The notes below the pieces were generated by a model. It worked only from the letters and a program-made list of their open reading frames with translations. It ran no database searches and was not told where the DNA came from. A stretch of DNA of 64,000 bases from Microbacterium ureisolvens (GTDB taxonomy: Bacteria; Actinomycetota; Actinomycetes; Actinomycetales; Microbacteriaceae). The position numbers and the translations under genes were made by a program. The stretch spans positions 124,001 through 188,000 of the forward strand of contig NZ_JAEUAX010000004.1 in assembly GCF_019511645.1 (NCBI RefSeq), read 5' to 3'. Positions 34,753 through 42,545 of this stretch are shown here, in pieces (positions within the stretch are counted from its first letter, which is position 1; every line of letters begins with the position of its first letter).

Positions 34753-35364
34753 GTGCGTCGCCCCCTCTCCCTCTTCACGGCTGTCGCAGCGGCGAGCGGC
34801 CTGGGCATCCTGGGCTGGGCGGAGTACGTGAGCTGGCGCGCCTCGCACCGTGCGCTGGGCGACGGCTCCGCCGCGGAGGGCATCGAGGCGGTGGTCGTGC
34901 TGGGCTATCGCGATCGGGGCGGGCGCGCCAACTTCGTCAACCGGTACCGCGTTCGCGTCGGTCTGCGTTCACTGAGCCGGGGTCCTCGTGAGAGCGTGCT
35001 GGTGCTCTGCGGCGGCAGCGTCGCCGGCGACATCCCCGAAGCCGACCTCATGGCGCGCTACGCCCGCGAGCGGGGGTACGCCGGCCGGATCCTGCTCGAT
35101 CCGACGAGCGCGACCACGCAGCAGAACATCGAGAACGCAGTGGCGCTCATCGAACACGCCGGCGCCATCAAGATCGTCTCGAACTCGCCCCACGCCGCGG
35201 TCGCCCGCGAGCAGCTGTGGAGCCTGAGGCCGGATCTCGCGGCCCGCCTCGTCCGCGGCGCGGACTACCGTTTCGGCGAGGCGCCGCTGCTCAAAGTGGC
35301 CTCAGCGGTCATCGCGGGCCGGTACCACGCGCGCGCGAGACGTGACCGGCGCGTCGCCCCGTGA
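34753..35364 (+). CDS. YdcF/SanA-like DUF218 protein
   Basis: A 203-residue protein with an N-terminal signal-anchor helix (LSLFTAVAAASGLGILGWAEY) and a Rossmann-like DUF218 domain: EAVVVLGYRDRGGRANFVNRYRVRVGLRSL, VLVLCGGSVAGDIPEADLMARYARERGY and LLDPTSATTQQNIENAVALI. The family includes YdcF and SanA, linked to envelope integrity and vancomycin tolerance, with poorly known chemistry. The GTG start is set by the -10 hexamer at 34740-34745. It converges on ispG with 12 bases between. Confidence 0.85.
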   Translation: MRRPLSLFTAVAAASGLGILGWAEYVSWRASHRALGDGSAAEGIEAVVVLGYRDRGGRANFVNRYRVRVGLRSLSRGPRESVLVLCGGSVAGDIPEADLMARYARERGYAGRILLDPTSATTQQNIENAVALIEHAGAIKIVSNSPHAAVAREQLWSLRPDLAARLVRGADYRFGEAPLLKVASAVIAGRYHARARRDRRVAP

Positions 35365-35376
35365 CCACGGGCGCCT

Positions 35377-36528
35377 CTAGGACGTGAGGACCTGGGCGGT
35401 GCCGACCGGGGCGTCCGGGCCCATCTCGTCGGCGATGCGGTTCGCCTCTTCGATGAGCGTCGCGACGATGTCGGCCTCGGGCACCGTCTTGATGACCTGG
35501 CCCTTCACGAAGATCTGCCCCTTGCCGTTGCCAGAGGCGACGCCGAGGTCGGCCTCGCGGGCCTCGCCCGGGCCGTTCACGACGCAGCCCATCACCGCGA
35601 CGCGCAGCGGCACGGTCATGTCCTTGAGCCCCTCGGTGACGTTGTCGGCCAGCGTGTAGACGTCGACCTGCGCGCGGCCGCACGAGGGGCACGAGACGAT
35701 CTCGAGCTTGCGCTCGCGGAGGTTCAGCGACTGCAGGATCTGGTGACCGACCTTGACCTCTTCGGCCGGCGGCGCGGAGAGCGAGACGCGGATCGTGTCG
35801 CCGATGCCCTCGGCGAGGAGGATGCCGAACGCCGTCGCCGACTTGATCGTGCCCTGGAAGGCGGGGCCGGCCTCGGTCACGCCGAGGTGCAGCGGCCAGT
35901 CGCCCCGCTCGGCGAGCAGCCGGTAGGCCTTGACCATGACGATCGGGTCGTTGTGCTTGACCGAGATCTTGAAGTCGTGGAAGTCGTGCTCCTCGAACAG
36001 GGACGCCTCCCACACGGCGCTCTCGACGAGCGCCTCCGGCGTCGCCTTGCCGTACTTCTCGAGCAGGCGCTTGTCGAGGGAGCCGGCGTTGACGCCGATG
36101 CGCAGCGACACCCCGGCGGCCTTCGCGGCCGCAGCGATCGCGCCGACCTGGTCGTCGAACTTCCGGATGTTGCCGGGGTTCACGCGCACCGCGCCGCAGC
36201 CGGCGTCGATCGCCTGGAAGACGTACTTCGGCTGGAAGTGGATGTCGGCGATCACCGGGATCTGGCTCTTCGCCGCGATGATGTGCAACACGTCGGCGTC
36301 GTCCTGCGACGGGACCGCAACACGGACGATCTCGCAGCCCGAAGCGGTGAGCTCGGCGATCTGCTGCAGCGTCGCATTGATGTTCGTGGTGGGCGTCGTG
36401 GTCATCGACTGGACGCTCACGGGGGCGTCGCCGCCCACCAGCACCTTGCCCACCTTGATCTGGCGGCTCTTGCGACGGGGAGCGAGCGTTTCGGGGACCT
36501 TGGGCATCCCGATGTTGACGGCTGGCAC
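35377..36528 (-). CDS. ispG: 4-hydroxy-3-methylbut-2-en-1-yl diphosphate synthase (IspG/GcpE)
   Basis: A 383-residue 4Fe-4S enzyme that makes HMBPP from MEcPP in the non-mevalonate isoprenoid pathway. The N-terminal barrel shows [21 protein letters not shown] and [12 protein letters not shown]; the C-terminal iron-sulfur site has [10 protein letters not shown] and [26 protein letters not shown] seven bases before the GTG at 36528 sets the start. In many actinobacteria it sits beside rseP and dxr; here both are on the same strand but 6 kb and 10.6 kb upstream, with unrelated genes between. Confidence 0.97.
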   Translation of the reverse strand: MPAVNIGMPKVPETLAPRRKSRQIKVGKVLVGGDAPVSVQSMTTTPTTNINATLQQIAELTASGCEIVRVAVPSQDDADVLHIIAAKSQIPVIADIHFQPKYVFQAIDAGCGAVRVNPGNIRKFDDQVGAIAAAAKAAGVSLRIGVNAGSLDKRLLEKYGKATPEALVESAVWEASLFEEHDFHDFKISVKHNDPIVMVKAYRLLAERGDWPLHLGVTEAGPAFQGTIKSATAFGILLAEGIGDTIRVSLSAPPAEEVKVGHQILQSLNLRERKLEIVSCPSCGRAQVDVYTLADNVTEGLKDMTVPLRVAVMGCVVNGPGEAREADLGVASGNGKGQIFVKGQVIKTVPEADIVATLIEEANRIADEMGPDAPVGTAQVLTS

Positions 36529-36535
36529 GTCTGAC

Positions 36536-36541
36536 AGCCTA
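36536..36541 (-). promoter_or_regulatory. -10 element TAGGCT of ispG
   Basis: TAGGCT on the minus strand ends seven bases before the GTG at 36528; no SD follows. It shows ispG has its own promoter. Confidence 0.65.
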
Positions 36542-36612
36542 CGCGCAGCGAGTGAGGCCCGGCCGCTTGCGGACGGGGCCGAGCGACCAAGCGTGGAGCG
36601 CCGCAGGCGCGA

Positions 36613-38514
36613 CTACGCGTCGGCGCGGGGCCCAGGCTGGGTGTCGGCCCCGGCCGACTCCGACCCGGTGAGCGCGCGGATCAGCGTGCGGGCGTCGTAC
36701 GGTCCGACATGGCGCACGCCGTTGATGAAGAACGTCGGCACAGAGGTGATGTCCATGGCCTCGGCGTCCAGCATGTCGTCGCGCACCCGCTCGGTGACCT
36801 TCGGCGAGCTGAGGTCCTCCTCGAAACGCTCGACGTCGAGACCGAGCTCGCGGGCGCGGCGGATGATGTCGGACGGCAGCTGGTGATCCTGGTCGGCGAA
36901 CAGGCTGCGCGAGAACTCCGGGAGCCTGCCCTGCAGATTCGCCGCCTCGGCGGCTTCCGCCGCGGCGAGCGCGTTCGGGTGCTGCCGCTCGAGCGGAGCG
37001 TGCCGCCAGACGTATCGCAGCCGGTCGCCGAGCTCCCGCCGCACCTCCTCGATCGAGCCCGACGCCTTGAGGCAGAACGGGCACTGGAAATCGCCGTACT
37101 CGACGATCGTGAGCGGCGCGTTCACATCGCCGTAGATGTGGTCGCGCTTGGGGTCGACCGGGCGCACCAGGGTGCGTCCGCCGTCGTCGTCGGGGCGCCG
37201 GGCGTCGGAGATGCGGAACATGACGGCGGCCAGGAGGAACGCCAGGACCGATGCTGCGAGCACACCCACGCGCGCCTCGTTCTGCACGTCGGGGTCGTCG
37301 ATGGCGAGATCGATGATGAAGAGCGAGATGGTGAACCCTATGCCGCACAGCATCGCGCCGCCTGCGATGCGGTCGAGCGTGAGACCGAGACCGAACTCCC
37401 CGAGCTTGAATACCTTCATGATCGCGGCCGCCCCGAAGACGCCGACGAACTTGCCGACGACCAGACCCACGATGATCGCCCAGGTGACCGGCGACTGAGC
37501 CGCCGCCGCAAGGATCGGGCCCGAGATCTCGACGCCGGCGTTGGCGAGCGCGAACAGCGGCAGGATGACGTAGGCGACGTACGGGGAGTACGCCGACTGC
37601 AGCCGCTCGTTGATCGAGATCGATTCGCGCAGGCTGTTCGCTGCCTGCCGCGCGTACTCGGTGTTCGGCGACTGGCGGAACACGCGGGCGAGCTCGAGCG
37701 CCTGCTCCACGTCGCGGCGGTTCGGCCGGTACACCGGGATCAGCAGGGCGATGGCGACCCCGGCGAGCGTCGGGTGCACACCCGACGCGAGGAACGCCAG
37801 CCAGACGATGATCGACAGTGTCGCGTAGATCGGGCCGCGCCCGCGGCGCACGTAACGGGTGAAGTAGATGCCCGCGAGCCCGACGGCGGCGACCAGGAGC
37901 GGCATCGGGGTGAAGTTCTCCGTGTAGAAGAGCGCGATGATGCTCAGCGCACCGATGTCGTCGACGACGGCGAGGGCGAGGAGGAACACCCGCAGCCGCC
38001 CTGAGGCGCGTGGCCCGATGAGGGCCAGCGCCCCGACGAGGAACGCCGTATCGGTCGAGATCACGACGCCCCACGCATTCTCCTGGCCGGAGCCCGCCGC
38101 GATCGCGAGGAAGAGCGCCGCCGGCACGAGCAGCCCCGCGACGGCGGCGATCACGGGGATCATCGCGCGAGACCAGCTCGTGAGCTCGCCGATCGCGAAC
38201 TCGCGACGCACCTCGAGGCCGACGGTGAAGAAGAAGATCGCCATGAGCGCGTCGTTGACGAGCGCATGCAGCGTGAACTCGAGATGGATGTCGCCGAACC
38301 CGATGGTCAGCTCGGTCTCCCAGAAGTCGTGGTACGACGACGCGGAGATGTTCGCCCACACGATCGCGACGACGGTCGCCAGCACGAGCAGGAGCGCGCC
38401 GGTGCGCTGCTCCCCCATGTTGCGGATGCGATCGGCGATCGACGGACCACGCCGGCGCGGGCGCGCCGGCCGTTCGGGTTCGCGCGAGCGCTCGGTCATC
38501 GTCAGCTGGGTCAT
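36613..38514 (-). CDS. nhaA: NhaA Na+/H+ antiporter fused to a DsbA-like thioredoxin domain
   Basis: A 633-residue two-domain protein. Residues ~35-425 are a complete NhaA antiporter with FFTVGLEVRREFAIGEL, ISTDTAFLVGALAL and LAVVDDIGALSIIALFY (the paired Asp that carry Na+/H+) and SSGVHPTLAGVAIALLIP-like LASGVHPTLAGV. The C-terminal ~190 residues are a DsbA/thioredoxin fold with active-site CPFC (YGDFQCPFCLKASG) and the cis-Pro loop SVPTFFING. Such fusions occur in actinobacteria; the thioredoxin part may sense or control redox state of the transporter. GGAGG seven bases before the ATG at 38514 fixes the start. Confidence 0.93.
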   Translation of the reverse strand: MTQLTMTERSREPERPARPRRRGPSIADRIRNMGEQRTGALLLVLATVVAIVWANISASSYHDFWETELTIGFGDIHLEFTLHALVNDALMAIFFFTVGLEVRREFAIGELTSWSRAMIPVIAAVAGLLVPAALFLAIAAGSGQENAWGVVISTDTAFLVGALALIGPRASGRLRVFLLALAVVDDIGALSIIALFYTENFTPMPLLVAAVGLAGIYFTRYVRRGRGPIYATLSIIVWLAFLASGVHPTLAGVAIALLIPVYRPNRRDVEQALELARVFRQSPNTEYARQAANSLRESISINERLQSAYSPYVAYVILPLFALANAGVEISGPILAAAAQSPVTWAIIVGLVVGKFVGVFGAAAIMKVFKLGEFGLGLTLDRIAGGAMLCGIGFTISLFIIDLAIDDPDVQNEARVGVLAASVLAFLLAAVMFRISDARRPDDDGGRTLVRPVDPKRDHIYGDVNAPLTIVEYGDFQCPFCLKASGSIEEVRRELGDRLRYVWRHAPLERQHPNALAAAEAAEAANLQGRLPEFSRSLFADQDHQLPSDIIRRARELGLDVERFEEDLSSPKVTERVRDDMLDAEAMDITSVPTFFINGVRHVGPYDARTLIRALTGSESAGADTQPGPRADA

Positions 38515-38611
38515 GGCGCACCTCCGCGGCGCGGGATGGGAGGAGACGGGCTCGCCCCAGTATGGTGCGTAACCCGGCGCCGAGGGGCCGATCGCCCGAT
38601 CAGGCGTGTGG

Positions 38612-38617
38612 TAGGTT
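38612..38617 (+). promoter_or_regulatory. -10 element TAGGTT of the trp leader
   Basis: TAGGTT ends six bases before the ATG of the leader peptide, so the leader mRNA probably begins at or near its start codon. Confidence 0.65.
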
Positions 38618-38623
38618 CGGCGC

Positions 38624-38659
38624 ATGTCCGCGCACCTCTCCTGGTGGCTCACCGCATAG
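38624..38659 (+). CDS. trpL: trp leader peptide with tandem Trp codons
   Basis: An 11-residue open reading frame, MSAHLSWWLTA, ending in TAG. Two adjacent TGG codons (38642-38647) lie just before the first stem of the attenuator, where a ribosome starved of charged tRNA-Trp would stall. No SD precedes it; TAGGTT six bases upstream predicts leaderless translation from the first nucleotide. It controls the PhzE-like synthase 88 bases downstream by classical attenuation. Confidence 0.85.
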   Translation: MSAHLSWWLTA

Positions 38660-38708
38660 GCGGTGGGTTCGCGCGACCACAGACCGCCCACGGGGCGGTC
38701 TTCTTTTT
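38650..38708 (+). promoter_or_regulatory. Trp attenuator: alternative stems and terminator
   Basis: Segment 1 CACCGC (38650-38655) pairs with segment 2 GCGGTG (38660-38665), a pause hairpin. Segment 2, read as GGCGGT (38659-38664), can instead pair with ACCGCC (38683-38688), an antiterminator. Segment 3, AGACCGCCC (38681-38689), pairs with segment 4, GGGCGGTCT (38693-38701), followed by TCTTTTT. Stalling at the Trp codons would mask segment 1 and favour the antiterminator, allowing synthesis of the downstream mRNA. Confidence 0.85.
38681..38708 (+). terminator. Intrinsic terminator of the trp attenuator
   Basis: A perfect 9-bp stem with a three-base ACG loop is followed by a T-rich tract (TCTTTTT). 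It is the only hairpin in the window with a clear U-tract. Confidence 0.9.
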
Positions 38709-38746
38709 CGTACGGGACACCGCCCCACGACGAAAGACGACGCACC

Positions 38747-40669
38747 ATGACCGGGCCCGCATCCCCGTCCCTTCCCGACCTCGCCGCGAGCGGTCGGCCC
38801 TTCGCGCTCATCGCGCGCGACGACCGCACCGTCGAAGTGCTGACCGGCGACGTCGTAGACGTCGACCTGCTCGCCGACATCCCGCTCAATGACGCCTCCG
38901 GCGCGCCGCGCGAGGTGCTGGCGCTGGTTCCGTTCCGCCAGGTGCGCGAGCGAGGGTTCGAGTGCCACGACGACGGCGCACCGCTGCGCTGCCTCGTCGT
39001 CACCGGCCGCGCCTCGCTGGCCCGTGAGGAGGCCCTCGCCCAGCTCCCGACCGACGCGGTCGCCCTCGACGATCCGGGCTTCGACATCGCCGATGAGGAG
39101 TACGCCGAGATCGTGCGGCGCGTGATCGCCGACGAGATCGGCCGCGGCGAGGGAGCGAACTTCGTCATCCGTCGCGACTTCACGGCGGGAGTGACGACGG
39201 ATGCCGCCACCGCCGCGTTGACATGGTTCCGGGCTCTGCTCGAGCACGAGCGCGGCGCGTACTGGACGTTCGCCGTCGTCACGCCGGGGCACGTCGCGGT
39301 GGGTGCGAGCCCGGAGGCGCACGTCAGTGCGCGCGACGGCGTCGTGACCATGAACCCGATCTCGGGCACCTTCCGCCACCCGGCCGGTGGCGCGACCCCC
39401 GAGACGCTCACGGAATTCCTCCGCTCCACGAAGGAGACCGAGGAGCTCTTCATGGTCGTCGACGAGGAGCTCAAGATGATGAGCGCCGTCTGCTCCGACG
39501 GCGGCCGCATCACGGGACCCCGTCTCAAGGAGATGTCGCGTCTCACGCACACCGAGTACGTGCTGCGAGGCCGCAGCAGGCTCGACCCGCGCGACATCCT
39601 GCGCGAGACGATGTTCGCCCCCACGGTGACCGGCTCCCCGATGCAGAACGCCTGCACCGTCATCACCCGCCACGAGACGACCCCGCGGGGCTACTACTCG
39701 GGTGTCGCGGCGCTCTTCACTCCCCGCGACACGCTCGCGGCGGGCGAGGCGACTCACGACCTCGACGCGCCGATCCTCATCCGCACGGCGTACCTGCAGG
39801 ACGGCCGGCTGCGTGTTCCCGTCGGCGCCACGCTCGTGCGGCACTCCGACCCGTACGGCGAGGTCGGCGAGACCCACGGCAAGGCCGCCGGCGTCCTCGG
39901 CGCGATCGGCGCCGTCCCCCGCGACACCGAGGCGGAGTCCGCCGCCGCGATCGACGAGGACGCCCCGACGGATGCTCCGCGCCGCCTCGCCGACGACCCG
40001 GCGATCGCCGAGCTGCTCGCGTCGCGCAACGGGCGCCTCGCCGAGTTCTGGCTCAACCCGCAGGGGTCGGGCGAGCCCGGTCCGTTCGAGGGACGCTCCG
40101 CGCTCGTCGTCGACGCCGAGGACCGTTTCACGACGATGCTCGCCCACCAGCTGCGCCACCTCGGGCTCGACGTCGAGATCTCGCCGTGGAGCGAGGTCAC
40201 CGACGCCGAGGTCGACCAGGCGGAGCTCCTCGTGACGGGGCCAGGACCAGGTGACCCGCGCGACACCGCAAGCCCCCGGATCCGTCGCATGCGCGAGGTC
40301 GTCGCGCGCCGCCGCGCCGCCGGCCGGCCGCTCCTCGCGGTGTGCCTCAGCCATCAGATCCTGGCTGACACGTTCGGCATCGACCTCGCGCCGCTCGACG
40401 CACCCCACCAGGGCCTGCAGAAATCCGTGGACGTGTTCGGCGTGCCCGCGTCGATCGGCTTCTACAACACTTTCACCGCCCGAGTGCCGGCCGGGACGAC
40501 CCAAGTCGGCGAGGCCGAGATCGCCGCCGACGCATCCGGCGACGTGTATGCGCTGCGCGGTCCCGGCCTCGCGTCGGTGCAGGGCCACCTCGAGTCGATC
40601 CTCTCGCGCGATGGAATGACGACCCTCCAGCGCCTGGTCGAACAGGCTTTCGCGCCCGTCCCCGCCTGA
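38747..40669 (+). CDS. Fused anthranilate/ADIC synthase (PhzE-like TrpE-TrpG fusion)
   Basis: A 640-residue fusion of a chorismate-utilising domain (about 1-430) and a glutamine amidotransferase domain (about 450-635). The first has PhzE-type words MNPISGTFRHPAGG, EELFMVVDEELKMMSAVC, LKEMSRLTHTEYVLRGRS, RETMFAPTVTGSP and GYYSGVAALF. The second keeps the triad C533, H614 and E616 (VCLSHQILA; QGHLESIL) and VQKSVDVFG-like LQKSVDVFGVPASIGFYNTF. The product could be anthranilate (tryptophan supply) or 2-amino-2-deoxyisochorismate. Control by a trp attenuator favours anthranilate. No other trp or phenazine genes are nearby. SD is weak (GAAAGA). Confidence 0.88.
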   Translation: MTGPASPSLPDLAASGRPFALIARDDRTVEVLTGDVVDVDLLADIPLNDASGAPREVLALVPFRQVRERGFECHDDGAPLRCLVVTGRASLAREEALAQLPTDAVALDDPGFDIADEEYAEIVRRVIADEIGRGEGANFVIRRDFTAGVTTDAATAALTWFRALLEHERGAYWTFAVVTPGHVAVGASPEAHVSARDGVVTMNPISGTFRHPAGGATPETLTEFLRSTKETEELFMVVDEELKMMSAVCSDGGRITGPRLKEMSRLTHTEYVLRGRSRLDPRDILRETMFAPTVTGSPMQNACTVITRHETTPRGYYSGVAALFTPRDTLAAGEATHDLDAPILIRTAYLQDGRLRVPVGATLVRHSDPYGEVGETHGKAAGVLGAIGAVPRDTEAESAAAIDEDAPTDAPRRLADDPAIAELLASRNGRLAEFWLNPQGSGEPGPFEGRSALVVDAEDRFTTMLAHQLRHLGLDVEISPWSEVTDAEVDQAELLVTGPGPGDPRDTASPRIRRMREVVARRRAAGRPLLAVCLSHQILADTFGIDLAPLDAPHQGLQKSVDVFGVPASIGFYNTFTARVPAGTTQVGEAEIAADASGDVYALRGPGLASVQGHLESILSRDGMTTLQRLVEQAFAPVPA

Positions 40670-40702
40670 CTTCGCGCGCCGTCCCTCGTCCCTGCCCTGG
40701 GG

Positions 40703-40771
40703 GTTCGGGGCGCGTCGCGATCGTTCGGGGCGGACGTCGCGCGCCCCGAACGCACGCCGTGCGCCCCAAAC
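40703..40771. repeat. Four-copy GTTCGGGGCG element between convergent genes
   Basis: GTTCGGGGCG occurs at 40703-40712 and 40723-40732; its complement occurs at 40742-40751 and, with one change, 40762-40771. Copies within each pair are exactly 20 bases apart, so the element can fold into a long imperfect hairpin. It lies between the 3' ends of the PhzE-like gene and the sigma factor gene. Confidence 0.7.
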
Positions 40772-40798
40772 CCAGGAAGCGACGACGGATGCTGCGGC

Positions 40799-42076
40799 TC
40801 AGCGGCCCGCGCGGGCGGCGAGCAGGCGTCGCTCGGCCTCGTTCGCGGTGAGCTCGAGGGCGCGGAGGTCCGCGGCGAGCGCCTCGTCGTCGCGGCCGAG
40901 CTCACGCAGCAGCGACGCTCGCACCGCGTGCCACAGGTGCGAGCGCGCGAGCGGACCCTCGAGAGCGTCGACTTCGGCGAGCGCGGCCGCCGCGCCCTCG
41001 ACGCGTGCGAGCGCGACCGCCCGGTTGAGCCGCGCCACCGGGGACCGGTCGTACGCGAGCAGCATGTCGTAGAGAGTGAGCACCTGCAGCCAGTCGGTGG
41101 ACGCCGCGTCGGCGGCATCCGCGTGGCACGCCGCGATCGCCGCGTGCAGCTGCCAGCGTCCCGGCCGCCGCAGGCGCGCCGCCCGCCCGAGCGCCTCTCG
41201 CGCGTCGGCGAGGAGCGTCGCGTCCCACCGCGTCCGGTCCTGCTCGGCGAGCAGCACGAGGTCCCCGTCGACCGACCTGGCCGATTCCCGCGCGCGGTGG
41301 AAGCGCAGCAGCGACAGCAGCCCCCAGCCCTCCGCGGCACGAGGGAGCGCCTCGGCGACTACCTGGGCAAGCCACAGCGCGTCGTCGGCGAGATCGCGGT
41401 CGGCCGCGGCATCCGCCCCCGCCACGAAGTGCGCCTCGCTGTACATCACCGACACGATCGTGAGCACGAGGTCCAGTCGTCGGGCGGCGTCCGCCCCCTC
41501 GGGCACCCGCAGCGGAATGCCGCTGTCGGCGATCTTGCGCTTCGCCCGCGAGATCCGCTGTCCCGTCGCCGGCTCGGTCGAGAACGTCGCCCGCGCGATC
41601 TGCGCGGTCGTGAGGCCGCACACCGCACGCAGCGTGAGAGCGAGCTGGGCGTCGGGTGCGAGCGCGGGGTGACAGCACCCGAAGAGCAGGGGAAGCCGCT
41701 CGTCGGCGGGACGCCCGTCGACGCCCGGTTCCGGCACGAGCAGCGCCACCTTGTCACGGAGAACGCGCTCGCGCCTCACCCGGTCGAGGGCGTTATGCCG
41801 CGCCGCCTGCATGAGCCAGGCGCCGGGCTTCGGCGGGATGCCCCGCCCCCGCCACTCTCCGAGCGCCTCCTCGACGGCCTCGGCGACCGCCTCCTCCGCG
41901 ACATCGAAGCTGCCGAACGAGACGGTCAGCGCCGCTGTGATGCGCGCGGACTCCTCGCGCACGACGCCGGCGAGGAGTCGATCGGATGCGGCGGCACGTG
42001 CGGGATCGGATGCTGCGGCACCGGCGCCGCCCGGAGGTTCCGGGTCGCGCGGGGCCGCAGCATCCGTTCCGGACAT
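40799..42076 (-). CDS. ECF sigma factor of the ECF42 type (DUF6596, TPR-like C-terminus)
   Basis: A 425-residue sigma factor, much longer than a standard ECF. Sigma region 2 (ARITAALTVSFGSFDVAEEAVAEAVEEAL...GAWLMQAARHNALDRVRRER) and region 4 (LALTLRAVCGLTTAQIARATFSTEPATGQRISRAKRKI) are followed by a ~200-residue helical extension (DUF6596/TPR-like). This is the ECF42 layout, in which a DGPF-domain protein is encoded next door and no anti-sigma factor is required. The ATG at 42076 overlaps the stop of the DGPF gene by one base (TGATG), so translation is coupled. Confidence 0.92.
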   Translation of the reverse strand: MSGTDAAAPRDPEPPGGAGAAASDPARAAASDRLLAGVVREESARITAALTVSFGSFDVAEEAVAEAVEEALGEWRGRGIPPKPGAWLMQAARHNALDRVRRERVLRDKVALLVPEPGVDGRPADERLPLLFGCCHPALAPDAQLALTLRAVCGLTTAQIARATFSTEPATGQRISRAKRKIADSGIPLRVPEGADAARRLDLVLTIVSVMYSEAHFVAGADAAADRDLADDALWLAQVVAEALPRAAEGWGLLSLLRFHRARESARSVDGDLVLLAEQDRTRWDATLLADAREALGRAARLRRPGRWQLHAAIAACHADAADAASTDWLQVLTLYDMLLAYDRSPVARLNRAVALARVEGAAAALAEVDALEGPLARSHLWHAVRASLLRELGRDDEALAADLRALELTANEAERRLLAARAGR

Positions 42077-42441
42077 CACTCGAATTGGCTGTAGTCGACG
42101 ACCATCGGCCGGATCTCGACGGCCACTCCCGGCAGCTCCAGCGATGGCCACGTCTTGACGAGATCGATCGCCGCGTCGAGATCCGGCACGTCGATGACGC
42201 TGAAGCCGCCGATGACCTCCTTCGCCTCGGAGAACGGCCCGTCTGCGACGACGGGGCCGTCGTCACCCGAGCGCACCGTCGTCGCGGTGCTCACCGGGTG
42301 CAGCTCCGCACCCGAGTCGTCGATCTTGTCGGCGTTCGTGCCGAACCACTCGTAGATGCGTCCGTAGACCTCCTGCCGGCGCTCTTCGGGCACCGCGGCG
42401 TCGAGCTCGGGGGTGGAGGTGAACATGATCACGTACTTCAC
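42076..42441 (-). CDS. YCII-related DGPF-domain protein
   Basis: A 121-residue protein of the YciI-like family with the motif DGPFSEAKEVIGGFSVIDVPDLDAAIDLVKTWP, found next to ECF42 sigma factors across actinobacteria, where it is often the main regulated target. It starts KYVIMFTSTPELD, typical of the group. Its biochemical role is unknown. A GTG start with AAAGGA eight bases upstream is used. It is the first gene of a two-gene unit with the sigma factor. Confidence 0.93.
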   Translation of the reverse strand: MKYVIMFTSTPELDAAVPEERRQEVYGRIYEWFGTNADKIDDSGAELHPVSTATTVRSGDDGPVVADGPFSEAKEVIGGFSVIDVPDLDAAIDLVKTWPSLELPGVAVEIRPMVVDYSQFE

Positions 42442-42545
42442 GGTCGTGTCCTTTCGTCAGTGGAACCGTTGCATCCCTACAGCGAACGGACAAGACCGAT
42501 TTCGACACGACCAGAGAAGATTCTTCGCGGCCGGTGCGCGGGGCG

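Noticed and set aside
38515-39666. Upstream extension of the NhaA-DsbA frame
   Set aside because: It would run antisense through the trp attenuator and the start of the PhzE-like gene; the ATG at 38514 has an excellent SD.
38747-40669. A phenazine biosynthesis locus
   Set aside because: Only a PhzE-like gene is present; no phzA/B, D, F or G in 64 kb, and the leader peptide points to tryptophan control.
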